From Lachnospiraceae bacterium UBA7143 (GTDB taxonomy: Bacteria; Bacillota; Clostridia; Lachnospirales; Lachnospiraceae), in assembly GCA_002491905.1 (NCBI GenBank), contig DKWV01000048.1, forward strand, positions 1-64,000: a DNA stretch of 64,000 nucleotides, in the 5' to 3' direction. The translations under genes and the position numbers were made by a program. The first letter of the stretch is position 1, and each line of letters opens with the position of its first letter. A model generated the notes under the pieces. That model was given only the letters and a program-made list of their open reading frames with translations, had not been told where the DNA came from and ran no database searches. Shown piece by piece: positions 41,692 through 50,566 of the stretch.

Positions 41692-43854
41692 TTACAGTTT
41701 CATAATCTCACCCGCGATCCGCTCCGCCCCGTGGCCGTCCGTCACCTGGGCAAGTTTTTCCTTCATGCGCTCCCGGAGCGCGGCATCCGACGCCAGCCTT
41801 TTTATGCCTTCGCAGACCGCTTCAATACAGCCCTCTCTGTCCTGGCCAATATCCCCGGCGAAAAGCATCCGCTCCTCCGCCTCAAAAAATTCCCTGTCAT
41901 AGCGCTGGTTGTCCGCTGACTGGAAAAATACCGTGGGAACCCGCATTACAGAAAGCTCAAACAGCATCGTCCCCGCCGCGGAGACCGCCGCGTCACAGTC
42001 CGCCATCAGCCCTGCCATATCCTTGCAGGGTCGGTGTACCTTCACATTATCATGGGTCTTTGCAAACTCCTCAATGGCATCGCCCTGCGGATGGTACACA
42101 CCCACAACAGCGTGAAAAATAATTTCTTTCATTTCCTCTGTCTGCGCCGCCCGCTGCAAAATACCGAGAACGGCATTCTGCGCATCTCCGCCGCCGCTTG
42201 ACAGGAGCACGGAAAAGTCTTTGTTTTTATCCTCATCATCCCTGATCTGTGTCACACCAAATTCTTCCCGCAGCGGCACATAATCCGTGCCCAAAAGCAG
42301 TCTGGTTTTACCGCCATAGGTGTCCTCATAAGGGAAGCGGGTGTGATAAGCATTGTAATTAATCAGCGCATCCACAGGAAAGGCATGCTCAAAGCAATCA
42401 TCGATGCAGGCCAGTTTCACAAGCGGCCGCAGTTCTTCAAAGTAAGCGGGCGTCGCCTGGTAGGAATCCACCAGGAGCGTCCCAATCCCCGCCAGCCCAA
42501 TGACTTCTCGCAGTACCGGCAGTTCCTCCTCCATGCGGTCCCACCGCGTATGCAGACAGACATGTTCCATTCCCGCCCGGGTAAGCATATCCTCCGCCTG
42601 TTCGTCAGCCGTGATAAACAGTATCCGGCCACCCAGCTTTTTAATCTGCTCCGCTATGGTTATGCAGCGCATAATATGCCCCGTTGCAACCGTTTCATTG
42701 GCATCAGCGCGGATACCGATCACCGGCTGTTTTTCATACAGGGCAAGCACTTCCGCGATCTGCTCCATCTCCGCGCTCCCATATCGCTGGTCAATGGGCA
42801 GCGCAAGCATATGCCCGAATACATATGCCTCGTCTCCTCCCAGAAAATCCCTGTTTTCCTCACCGACCGGCCAGAGCACCGGGGCGTAAACACCGTGCTC
42901 CGAAAGAAACCTCTGTAGACTATCCCGCTCCTTCACATAGACCGGCAGATATAGGGGCGCCTGTCCTTCCTCTTTCCGCAGTACTGGCCAGAGCCTTTCC
43001 ATGCCGCATATGCGGTCATACAGCGCATGATAATTCTCCGTTCTTCTCCGGCGCGCTTCCTCCTCATCCGTCTTTGACAATATCTCCGCAGATATATGCG
43101 AAATACGCCGTATCCCCTGATATTGGTCAAGCGCATTCTCCAGGGAGCGGTTCCTCTTCAGATATTCTGCCTTTCTCGGCAGCCACCCCGCCGTCAGCGC
43201 GCCTCCCGTCCTTCTCTCCTTTTCCCGGAGATATTCCCATTTCTGGACAAGCGGAACCAGCCGTTCCCTGGCATAGTCCTCACCTGACTCCAGCACATCC
43301 TCCGCCAACGGCAGATCGGAAGCCACAAATCCGCCGTCGGGAACCGCATACCATTTCCGCAGACTCCCCACCACAAAATCCGCGCCCTTCCCTGCCTCTT
43401 CCAGATAATAGGACTGGGTCACATCCTCCATCACCAGCACACCGCTTCTTCTGAGGGCGGCAAGCTGACCGCGGAGCCCCGCACAGGTATCCGTTCCATA
43501 ATACGGGTGAATAAAGATAAGCCCGGGGTCATACTCCAGCGCCAGGCGAAAAATCTCCTCCCCGGCCGTCTCAAGATCCCTGTCCACCGAGTAGAAAACC
43601 AGTTCCCAGCCACGGTGCAGAAAAGGCAGGAAAACACAGTCGCACATATATGCCGGCATCAGGCAGCGTTTCGGCATATCCGGCATTTCCCTCTCCAGAC
43701 TGATCAGAGCCAGTTCGATAGCCTCCCTGCCGGAAGCCGTAAAACAGCTATGCTTTTTTTCGTACTTATCCACCTGCACGAGATGGAAGTTCTCTGTTTC
43801 CCCGCCTTTTTTTACTGTGGCCGGATTTATTTCAAAAACACTTCCGATTTCCAT
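41692..43854 (-). CDS. pseG: Fusion: aminotransferase-like domain + PseG UDP-sugar hydrolase
   Basis: 720 residues. Residues 1 to about 377 are a PLP fold-type-I, DegT-like domain: GREAIELALISLERE, LMPAYMCDCVFLPFLHRGW, LVMEDVTQS (Asp144) and GSLRKWYAVPDGGF with candidate PLP Lys167. Residues 378-720 are PseG: IGIRADANETVATGHIMRC (the G-H motif), LLSSGGGDAQN and VSAAGTMLFELSVMRVP, a full-length hydrolase that releases 2,4-diacetamido-2,4,6-trideoxy-L-altrose from UDP. ATG at 43854 has GGAGG 8 nt upstream; a start at 43893 lacks one. The PseC reaction is covered by another gene, so the N-terminal role is open. Confidence 0.88.
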   Translation of the reverse strand: MEIGSVFEINPATVKKGGETENFHLVQVDKYEKKHSCFTASGREAIELALISLEREMPDMPKRCLMPAYMCDCVFLPFLHRGWELVFYSVDRDLETAGEEIFRLALEYDPGLIFIHPYYGTDTCAGLRGQLAALRRSGVLVMEDVTQSYYLEEAGKGADFVVGSLRKWYAVPDGGFVASDLPLAEDVLESGEDYARERLVPLVQKWEYLREKERRTGGALTAGWLPRKAEYLKRNRSLENALDQYQGIRRISHISAEILSKTDEEEARRRRTENYHALYDRICGMERLWPVLRKEEGQAPLYLPVYVKERDSLQRFLSEHGVYAPVLWPVGEENRDFLGGDEAYVFGHMLALPIDQRYGSAEMEQIAEVLALYEKQPVIGIRADANETVATGHIMRCITIAEQIKKLGGRILFITADEQAEDMLTRAGMEHVCLHTRWDRMEEELPVLREVIGLAGIGTLLVDSYQATPAYFEELRPLVKLACIDDCFEHAFPVDALINYNAYHTRFPYEDTYGGKTRLLLGTDYVPLREEFGVTQIRDDEDKNKDFSVLLSSGGGDAQNAVLGILQRAAQTEEMKEIIFHAVVGVYHPQGDAIEEFAKTHDNVKVHRPCKDMAGLMADCDAAVSAAGTMLFELSVMRVPTVFFQSADNQRYDREFFEAEERMLFAGDIGQDREGCIEAVCEGIKRLASDAALRERMKEKLAQVTDGHGAERIAGEIMKL

Positions 43855-43917
43855 AAGCAGTCCTCCGCCCGATCCCCGACAGTTACGTCCCAAACTGTTA
43901 CTCTGTTTCCCATCCCG

Positions 43918-44952
43918 TCACGATGTTCTCCTATGTCTCTTCCTAAAATTCCGGTACGCCCACAAAATCTTATAATACATCATAAACCACAGTGTGGAAC
44001 GCATCTGCATACGGATCAGCCTTTTTTCTTCCTCGTGGGTCCGCTCGAGGTAATAGGGATTTTCCTGAAAGTTCGGAAAGCGGCACCTCATTTCCTCCCC
44101 AAGTTTCTTCACAAACCGATACTTCGTCCGTTTCACGCCCGCCATATAAGTAAACAGGGTATTCACGTAAAAGAGAAGGGTAAAGCTGTACTCCAGTTCC
44201 GGCCGGTATTTATCCAGAAAATCATGCCTCTCGGCCTCCTTTAACATCAGCCTTCCGGCCTCGCAGCGATCCTCGCACCGTTTCTCCGAAATGGTGTGCA
44301 CGGTTGAAGATTCATGCTGATAATAATAATACAGAGGCTCCTCAATATACTCAAAACGGTTTGCCAGAACCAGATAGGAATTGCCAAGCGCATTGTCCTC
44401 ATAAAAGATATGCTCCGGGAACCAGAGCGCATGATCCAGAATCATGGAGCGGCGGAATATTTTCACCACCAGACTCCCGCCATCCAGAATCAGGCTCCGT
44501 CTCTTTCCGTCATCCAAAATGCCTGTCTGGCTGTTTTTATTATTATGCACCACCTGTCCCACTTTCATGGAATGCTCTGATGTGAGGCAGTAATCGCAGC
44601 CCACAAGATCTGCCCCCGTCTCCTCCGCTCTCCCGATCAGCCGCTCATACATGTCGGGCGTGATCCAGTCGTCGCTGTCAATGAAACCGATCCACTCTCC
44701 CTGCGCTATTTTCAGCCCCGCATTTTTGGCACCTCCCTGGTGCTTATTCTCCTCCAGGTGCAGCGCACGGAATTTTTCGGGGAAGCGTCTCCCATAGTCC
44801 CTCAGTATGTCCCACGACCCATCAGTGGAACAGTCGTCCACCGCAATGATCTCATAGTCAGCCACAGTCTGCGCCACAAGCGAATCCAGACAATATTCCA
44901 GTTTTTTCTCCGCCGCCATATTGTAGACCGGCACTATGATGCTAAGTTTCAT
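43918..44952 (-). CDS. GT2 glycosyltransferase
   Basis: 344 residues, GT-A fold: SIIVPVYNMAAEKKLEYCLD, YEIIAVDDCSTDGSWDIL, NAGLKIAQGEWIGFIDSDDW (the D-x-D metal motif) and FYEDNALGNSYLVLANRF. Cytoplasmic, uses a nucleotide sugar. ATG at 44952 overlaps the YfhO-like gene by 11 bp. It lies between pseC and pseG genes, but nothing in the sequence shows its sugar. Confidence 0.92.
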   Translation of the reverse strand: MKLSIIVPVYNMAAEKKLEYCLDSLVAQTVADYEIIAVDDCSTDGSWDILRDYGRRFPEKFRALHLEENKHQGGAKNAGLKIAQGEWIGFIDSDDWITPDMYERLIGRAEETGADLVGCDYCLTSEHSMKVGQVVHNNKNSQTGILDDGKRRSLILDGGSLVVKIFRRSMILDHALWFPEHIFYEDNALGNSYLVLANRFEYIEEPLYYYYQHESSTVHTISEKRCEDRCEAGRLMLKEAERHDFLDKYRPELEYSFTLLFYVNTLFTYMAGVKRTKYRFVKKLGEEMRCRFPNFQENPYYLERTHEEEKRLIRMQMRSTLWFMMYYKILWAYRNFRKRHRRTS

Positions 44953-47185
44953 CCGATTCCTTCCGCTCCTTCCGCAATATAACCATTCCTTTTACGCATT
45001 TCACGAAACAGTACAGAACCGTCAGCGCAGACACAACATCCGCAGCCACAAACCCCGGCACAGGCCCGTAGCGCACATAGATCCGATGCTCCACACCGTC
45101 CCCTTTTACATAAAACCGCATCCGGCCGCCTTCGCCCTGCTCAATTTTCACAGGCTGTCCCAGCTCGTCCCTGGCCCGGTAGCCCAGATAATTTTGCAGG
45201 GGCAGCTCGATAAAGGCTTCCGACGAAGACGCCGTATAAGATACCGCCGCCTTCGTCCCTTCCTTCTTAAAATCGCGCACGGACACTGATCCCATATCGG
45301 ACATAACCACGCTTCTTGTCAATCTGTCGTCCGTAGCTCCCATGAGCCGCCATTCATGCGGATAAAACAGGCCTACACTGGAGCCCAGCTTCGTCTCATG
45401 TCCTTTGGATGCCACCGACTCCGCATTTTTATAAGGCACGTGATTGTTGTCGGCAGGCACCGATACGATAACCAGAAGATTTAAACTCACCAGCATCGCA
45501 AAAATGAGATTGCGGTAAGGCTTTAGCAGTTCCGACCGGGCAAGACCCGACGCGCCCACAAAGAGAAAGCAGGCGGACGCCGGCCCCAGAAACCGCCAGG
45601 GGAACTGCAGCATCGTGGCTATATTGCTGAAAAAAGCATTCGCCATAAGCGCCCTGCTCGGAAAATATCCTGTCGTCATAAAAACAAATATGCCGCCGAG
45701 CACAAGAAGATAAAGCATAAACCCGTCAGACCCGCTCACGCGGCCGCGCCTCTCGCACAGAAGATAAACAACACCGATTCCCAGACATCCCAGAAGGGCA
45801 AGGCCCAGCGAAAAATACTGCTTATTATAAAGGCTCAGTGTCTGTGTCATGTTGGAGAGGTTAATCGACTGTTCAAAATAGCCGCTCCACCGCAAGACCT
45901 CTTTGTCCAGTTCCTCATTATAATAATAGTACAGAAAAGGAACCAAGTACCATGCGTTTAACAGCAGGGTGAGACCCGCTGCCTTTAAAATCTCCGTACA
46001 GCGCCGCTCACGCACGATGCGAACGCCGTATAGAAGCGCAGTAATGACGCAGACCGCCGCCACGTAAACCACGCTCAGGATATGGCTCTGCAGCGCGCCT
46101 GTAAACCCGATCACCAGATAATACCATTTTTTCCGATCGCCCATCACAATATGGTAAAGCCCCGCAATCACCAGCGGCCAGAACACAAGGGCAAGCGTCT
46201 CCCCCAGATCCCCTCTGGAAAAAATATTGGTGAAGCGGTACGGCATCAGCGTGTAGAGTACCACCGAAAGCATGACACTGCGTCTGGATTTCACCATAGA
46301 CTTTACCGCCACATAAGCGCAGGCTGCCGAACCTAAATTGGACAGGAAAACCAAAACCTTGTAGGAAAAGGCCAGTGAGACCCTGCATATCCGCAGGAGC
46401 GCGCCTATGTACAGGAACAGATAAGGGTACATGGCGTTCATGTAGCCGTTGTTCTGCAGCCCGTCCGGCAGAATGTTGACAGGAATCACCTGCCCGTCCA
46501 GGATGCCGTCTTTGAGCCCCTCCAATCTGGCCAGATGATAGCAGAGATCATCCGCATTATAGAGATAAGGCTGCATCATGGGCGTGGTGGCAAGAAAGGC
46601 AACGCCCATGATAACAGCGCAGTCCACGATTTTTTCCTGCGACAGCCTCCGCCCGCTCCTCACATACAGCCAGCCCGCAAGGTGCAGAAACACAAAAACC
46701 ACAATCAGGAAATAGGTATCCGTATAAAAAACAGTATGGGGCGCGAGGGAAAGTTTATTCACCGTAAGCGAGCCTTCCCCGCAGTAATTAATGCGAAGCT
46801 GCAGCTCTTTCGCATCCCTGGAGATGGCAAAATCCGCCGTAAGCCCGTTCTCCCAGGAGTTGACCGGCCAGGCCGCAATCTTTTCCCCCTGCTCCCAAAG
46901 TTCCAGTACATTACCTTTCTGATCCGTACTGTAGCTCAGGGTGACCCTGTAACTGCCTTTGTTCATCACATAGGAAGGCGTGTTCGCCACCGCGCCGCTT
47001 CTTGCCACGGATTCCTGCAGTACCAGCGCGTTCTCCGAATTGATCAGTCCCACGGAGTGCTGCAGTTCAATTCCGTCATAGACAATGGGCTGCTTTCCCT
47101 CATCCCCTGCCCATATAAGTGCGATAAACAGCGCCGCCAGCGCTGCGTATATGATTTTTACTTTCACGGATATTTCTTCTGCCAT
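44942..47185 (-). CDS. YfhO-like large membrane protein, probable GT-C glycosyltransferase
   Basis: 747 residues. First helix, an outer beta-rich region of about 120 residues (NTPSYVMNKGSYRVTLSYST), then about 12 helices with PYLYNADDLCYHLARLEGLK in the first loop of the core, the acidic GT-C motif, and NIFSRGDLGETLALVFWP. A further outer domain and a last helix close the protein. The layout resembles YfhO, which glycosylates lipoteichoic acid in Bacillus. Its ATG shares one base with the TAA of pseC (TAATG). Substrate unknown. Confidence 0.72.
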   Translation of the reverse strand: MAEEISVKVKIIYAALAALFIALIWAGDEGKQPIVYDGIELQHSVGLINSENALVLQESVARSGAVANTPSYVMNKGSYRVTLSYSTDQKGNVLELWEQGEKIAAWPVNSWENGLTADFAISRDAKELQLRINYCGEGSLTVNKLSLAPHTVFYTDTYFLIVVFVFLHLAGWLYVRSGRRLSQEKIVDCAVIMGVAFLATTPMMQPYLYNADDLCYHLARLEGLKDGILDGQVIPVNILPDGLQNNGYMNAMYPYLFLYIGALLRICRVSLAFSYKVLVFLSNLGSAACAYVAVKSMVKSRRSVMLSVVLYTLMPYRFTNIFSRGDLGETLALVFWPLVIAGLYHIVMGDRKKWYYLVIGFTGALQSHILSVVYVAAVCVITALLYGVRIVRERRCTEILKAAGLTLLLNAWYLVPFLYYYYNEELDKEVLRWSGYFEQSINLSNMTQTLSLYNKQYFSLGLALLGCLGIGVVYLLCERRGRVSGSDGFMLYLLVLGGIFVFMTTGYFPSRALMANAFFSNIATMLQFPWRFLGPASACFLFVGASGLARSELLKPYRNLIFAMLVSLNLLVIVSVPADNNHVPYKNAESVASKGHETKLGSSVGLFYPHEWRLMGATDDRLTRSVVMSDMGSVSVRDFKKEGTKAAVSYTASSSEAFIELPLQNYLGYRARDELGQPVKIEQGEGGRMRFYVKGDGVEHRIYVRYGPVPGFVAADVVSALTVLYCFVKCVKGMVILRKERKESDET

Positions 47186-48387
47186 TACGCATTTTCCTTT
47201 GTATAAAAAGCCGCAATTTTTTTCACCGCCGTGATCACGCTCTCCACGTCCTCATCGCTCATCGCATAATAAAGCGGCAGGGAAATAATTTCCTCATAGA
47301 GCTTTTCCGCATTCGGGCAAAGTCCCCGCTTATAGCCCAGCTTTTCATAATAGGGAAAATAATAGGTCGGTATGTAATGTACGTTACAGCATACGTTTTC
47401 CGCCGCCAGCGCCTCAAAAAACTGCTTGCGGTTTATCTTAAGCTTTTCAGGCACGATGCGCAGGATATACAGATGCCGCGTAGTGTCCGACTCGGGAATC
47501 TCCCGCTGGACAAAAAGCGCCGGCAGTTTGGAAAACGCCTCGTCATAACGTTTCACAATCTCTTTTCTGCGGCTTCTGAACACCGGCAGTTTATCAAGCT
47601 GGCTGATAATTAACGCCGCCTGCATATCCGTCATACGGTAATTGTATCCCAAGTCAATCTGCTCATAATACCAGGGCCCATCCGGCTCATGCTCCATCAG
47701 GTTCTCATCCCGCGTGATGCCGTGGGCGCGGTATAGAAGCAGCTTTTTGTACAGTGTTTCGTCGTTTGTCAGCACCGCTCCGCCCTCTCCGCCTGTCACG
47801 GTTTTGACAGGGTGGAAACTGAATGTGGTCATATCGGAAATGGAGCCGTTGGGCCGCCCCTTATATTTCGTGCCGATCACGTGGGCCCCGTCCTCAATCA
47901 GAGTCAGACCGTGCTTCCTGCAGATTTCCCGGACCGGATCCAGTGCCGCAGATTGACCCGTGTAGTCAACAGCGACCACTGCCTTCGTTTTCGGTGTGAT
48001 AGCGGCCTCCACCTTCTCTGGATCAATATTGTAGGTTGCCGGATCAATGTCCGCAAAGACAGGCCGTGCGCCGCAGTAAAGCGCGCAGTTAGCCGACGCC
48101 GCAAAGGTAATCGGGGTGGTAATCACCTCATCGCCCTCCCCCACGCCTGCCGCCATCGCAGCCATGTGGAGCGCCGCCGTGCCGTTGGCGCAGACTACCG
48201 CATACTTCGCCCCTGTCAGCGCACAGAGCTTTTTCTCCAGCTCCCCGATCTTCGGACCGCATGTAAGGAAATCGCTTCGAAGCACCTCCGCCACAGCCTG
48301 AATATCCGCCTCGTCTATATACTGGTGCCCATAATAGATGGGCGTCTCCCTGACGGGTTTCCCGCCTTCAATCGCCGGTTTTTCCAT
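47185..48387 (-). CDS. pseC: UDP-4-amino-4,6-dideoxy-L-AltNAc aminotransferase PseC
   Basis: 400 residues, DegT family. Typical PseC wording: YYGHQYIDEADIQAV, FLTCGPKIGELEKKL, TTPITFAASANCALYCGA, VDYTGQSAALD and PLP lysine in TTFSFHPVKTVTGGEGGAV. It aminates C4 of the 4-keto sugar made by PseB. ATG at 48387 has GGAGGAAAAG before it and is preferred over 48429, which would put the hairpin at 48408-48432 inside the gene. Directly downstream of pseB. Confidence 0.93.
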   Translation of the reverse strand: MEKPAIEGGKPVRETPIYYGHQYIDEADIQAVAEVLRSDFLTCGPKIGELEKKLCALTGAKYAVVCANGTAALHMAAMAAGVGEGDEVITTPITFAASANCALYCGARPVFADIDPATYNIDPEKVEAAITPKTKAVVAVDYTGQSAALDPVREICRKHGLTLIEDGAHVIGTKYKGRPNGSISDMTTFSFHPVKTVTGGEGGAVLTNDETLYKKLLLYRAHGITRDENLMEHEPDGPWYYEQIDLGYNYRMTDMQAALIISQLDKLPVFRSRRKEIVKRYDEAFSKLPALFVQREIPESDTTRHLYILRIVPEKLKINRKQFFEALAAENVCCNVHYIPTYYFPYYEKLGYKRGLCPNAEKLYEEIISLPLYYAMSDEDVESVITAVKKIAAFYTKENA

Positions 48388-48407
48388 TTCTTTTCCTCCA
48401 TAAACGA

Positions 48408-48432
48408 AGAATGCCCGTTTTTCAGGCATTCT
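48408..48432 (-). repeat. Hairpin between pseB and pseC, near copy of the one at 38671-38699
   Basis: Arms AGAATGCC (48408-48415) and GGCATTCT (48425-48432) with a 9-nt loop. The sequence around it (AGAATGCCCGTTTTTCAGG, then CATTCTCC) matches the pseI-downstream hairpin at most positions. It lies between the pseB stop and the pseC ribosome site, with no T-run. Confidence 0.75.
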
Positions 48433-48445
48433 CCCGAGTCATCCT

Positions 48446-49441
48446 CTATTTTTCCAGCTCCACATCTTTTAACAGCGCACGGATATCTTCCACGCCAAGC
48501 CACTCGGTATTGTTGTCGGAGCTGTAGTGGAAACCCTCCGCCACCTTTGTGCCGGAAAGATCAGGCTGCTGCCTGTTGTTCCAGGTCATCTGCGGATAAA
48601 CGATAAAATGCTTATCATACTCGTATGTCGTCGCCGAATCTTCCGTCGTCACCATGATCTCATGCAGCTTCTCCCCGGGCCTGATTCCGGTTTCCCTGAT
48701 CTTACAGCCCGGCAGCATTGCCTCCGCCAGATCTGTGATCTTAAAGGAAGGAATCTTACTGATAAAGGTTTCCCCGCCATTTGCCTCCGCCAACGCCTTG
48801 ATCACCAGCTCCACGCCCTGGGTCAGGCTGATCCAGAACCGGGTCATGCGCAGATCTGTGATTGGAAGCTCTTTCGCCCCCTCCGTGATCAGCTTGTGGA
48901 AGAAGGGAATGACAGAGCCGCGGCTGCCCGCCACGTTTCCGTATCTCACAATGGAGAAATTGATATCCTTCGTGCCCACATATGCATTCGCCGCCACAAA
49001 GAGCTTGTCCGAAACAAGTTTTGTCCCGCCGTAAAGATTGACCGGATTCACCGCCTTGTCCGTGGACAGGGCAACCACCTTGCGCACACCCGTATCCAGC
49101 GCGGCGTCGATCACGTTCATGGCCCCGTGGATATTGGTTTTAATCGCCTCGTTTGGATTGTATTCACAGGCCGGCACCTGCTTTAATGCAGCCGCGTGAA
49201 TGATGTAATCCACACCCTCACAGGCGCGCTTTAAACGCTCCACATCGCGCACGTCGCCGATGAAAAACCGAAGTTTTTCCTCATACTCCTTAAACTCGTT
49301 GGCCATCATCCACTGCTTGAACTCATCTCTCGAGTAGATGATAACTTTTTTCGGTTCGTAGTGTGTCAACACGTATCTGGTAAAGCATTTACCGAAAGAT
49401 CCTGTTCCCCCGGTAATCAGTATGGTTTTATCCTTTAACAT
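48446..49441 (-). CDS. pseB: UDP-GlcNAc 4,6-dehydratase (inverting) PseB
   Basis: 331 residues, soluble extended SDR. ILITGGTGSFGKCFTRYVL is the NADP site; IYSRDEFKQWMM, AAALKQVPACEYNP, STDKAVNPVNLYGGTKLVSDK (with the catalytic Tyr and Lys) and TRFWISLTQGVELVI are diagnostic of PseB. It converts UDP-GlcNAc to UDP-4-keto-6-deoxy-L-AltNAc, the first step of pseudaminic acid synthesis. 14 bp after mtnA; transcribed from the promoter at 50538-50566. Confidence 0.95.
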   Translation of the reverse strand: MLKDKTILITGGTGSFGKCFTRYVLTHYEPKKVIIYSRDEFKQWMMANEFKEYEEKLRFFIGDVRDVERLKRACEGVDYIIHAAALKQVPACEYNPNEAIKTNIHGAMNVIDAALDTGVRKVVALSTDKAVNPVNLYGGTKLVSDKLFVAANAYVGTKDINFSIVRYGNVAGSRGSVIPFFHKLITEGAKELPITDLRMTRFWISLTQGVELVIKALAEANGGETFISKIPSFKITDLAEAMLPGCKIRETGIRPGEKLHEIMVTTEDSATTYEYDKHFIVYPQMTWNNRQQPDLSGTKVAEGFHYSSDNNTEWLGVEDIRALLKDVELEK

Positions 49442-49455
49442 AGCTCTCCTTCCTG

Positions 49456-50511
49456 CTAAAACAGTTTCCGAAATGCCTGTTCATAGGGCGCCCTGCAAAG
49501 ACCCTTCTCCGTTATAATACCTGTAATCAGGGAATGATCCGTCACATCGAAAGCCGGATTATATACTTTGACACCCTCCGGTGCCATCCGCTCCTTATAC
49601 CACATCTCGGTGACCTCCGAAGCTTCCCGCTCCTCAATGGGAATCTGATCCCCCGCCGCAAGGGACATGTCAATAGTGGAACTCGGCGCACACACATAAA
49701 ATGGAATCCCGTAATGTTTCGCCAGCACAGCCACCCCGGAGGTGCCGATCTTATTGGCCGTGTCGCCGTTTGCCGCCACCCGGTCACAGCCCACAAAAAC
49801 CAGATTCACAAGACCGCTCTTCATCACGGTGGACGCCATGTTGTCACAGATCAGTGTCGTGTCAATGCCTGCGCCGTGCAGCTCAAAGGCCGTCAGTCTG
49901 GCTCCCTGCAGCAAAGGCCTTGTCTCGTCACAGTATACCCTGAAATCCGTCATTCCATGCTCCAGCGCCACATACATGGGCGCTGTGGCCGTACCGTATT
50001 TTGCTGTGGCAAGCGTCCCCGCATTGCAGTGGGTGAGAATCCCGTCTCCCGGTTTAAGCAGGCCATACCCAATCTCGCCGATGCTTCGGCTGATCGCCAC
50101 GTCCTCATCCCGGATGTCCTGCGCCTCCCGGAAAAGAATATCCTTAATCTCCTCTACAGGCTGGCCCGCATGCGCCCGCAGGGTACGCTCCATTCGGTCT
50201 AACGCCCAGAAAAGATTAACTGCAGTCGGACGGGAAGAGGCCAGATACTTCTTCTGTTCCAGAAAGGCCGCGAGAAAGGTTTCGTAATCCTCTGCTTCAA
50301 TGTGGGATGCCGTAAGCGCAATCCCGTAAGCGGCGCACACACCAATCGCCGGAGCACCCCTGACCCGGAGGAACCGAATCGCCTCAAAGATATCTTCTAT
50401 TTTTTCTATCCGCAGCACCTTAACCGTACCCGGCAAAAGCGTCTGATCCAATATTTCCAGACAGCTTCTGTCCTCCGGGAGACGGACGGTATCCAGTTTT
50501 AATGCATCCAT
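49456..50511 (-). CDS. mtnA: S-methyl-5-thioribose-1-phosphate isomerase MtnA
   Basis: 351 residues, eIF2B-like fold. RGAPAIGVCAAYG, catalytic Cys162 in THCNAGTLAT, and catalytic Asp243 in VGCDRVAANGDTANKIGT mark it as MtnA, which turns methylthioribose-1-phosphate into the ribulose form in methionine salvage; relatives also act on 5-deoxyribose-1-phosphate. All active-site residues are present. It is the first gene after a perfect promoter and stands 14 bp before pseB, an odd place for a salvage gene; no other salvage gene is in the window. ATG at 50511 has GAGGA upstream. Confidence 0.93.
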   Translation of the reverse strand: MDALKLDTVRLPEDRSCLEILDQTLLPGTVKVLRIEKIEDIFEAIRFLRVRGAPAIGVCAAYGIALTASHIEAEDYETFLAAFLEQKKYLASSRPTAVNLFWALDRMERTLRAHAGQPVEEIKDILFREAQDIRDEDVAISRSIGEIGYGLLKPGDGILTHCNAGTLATAKYGTATAPMYVALEHGMTDFRVYCDETRPLLQGARLTAFELHGAGIDTTLICDNMASTVMKSGLVNLVFVGCDRVAANGDTANKIGTSGVAVLAKHYGIPFYVCAPSSTIDMSLAAGDQIPIEEREASEVTEMWYKERMAPEGVKVYNPAFDVTDHSLITGIITEKGLCRAPYEQAFRKLF

Positions 50512-50537
50512 ATCCTGTCCTCGCTTACAATATGTTT

Positions 50538-50566
50538 ATTATAGGCAGTTTCCGTAGGTGTGTCAA
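50538..50566 (-). promoter_or_regulatory. Perfect consensus sigma-A promoter of the mtnA-pse operon
   Basis: Minus strand: TTGACA (50561-50566), exactly 17 bp, TATAAT (50538-50543). The -35 overlaps the stop codon of the preceding gene (50563-50565). Transcription would start near 50531, leaving a leader of about 20 nt before the mtnA ATG. It is the best promoter match in the window. Confidence 0.85.

Noticed and set aside
48446..49441. CapE/FlaA1-like enzyme of another pathway instead of PseB
   Set aside because: The adjacent PseC, and PseG, PseI and PseF within 10 kb, together with the Tyr-x-x-x-Lys motif in NLYGGTK, favour PseB.
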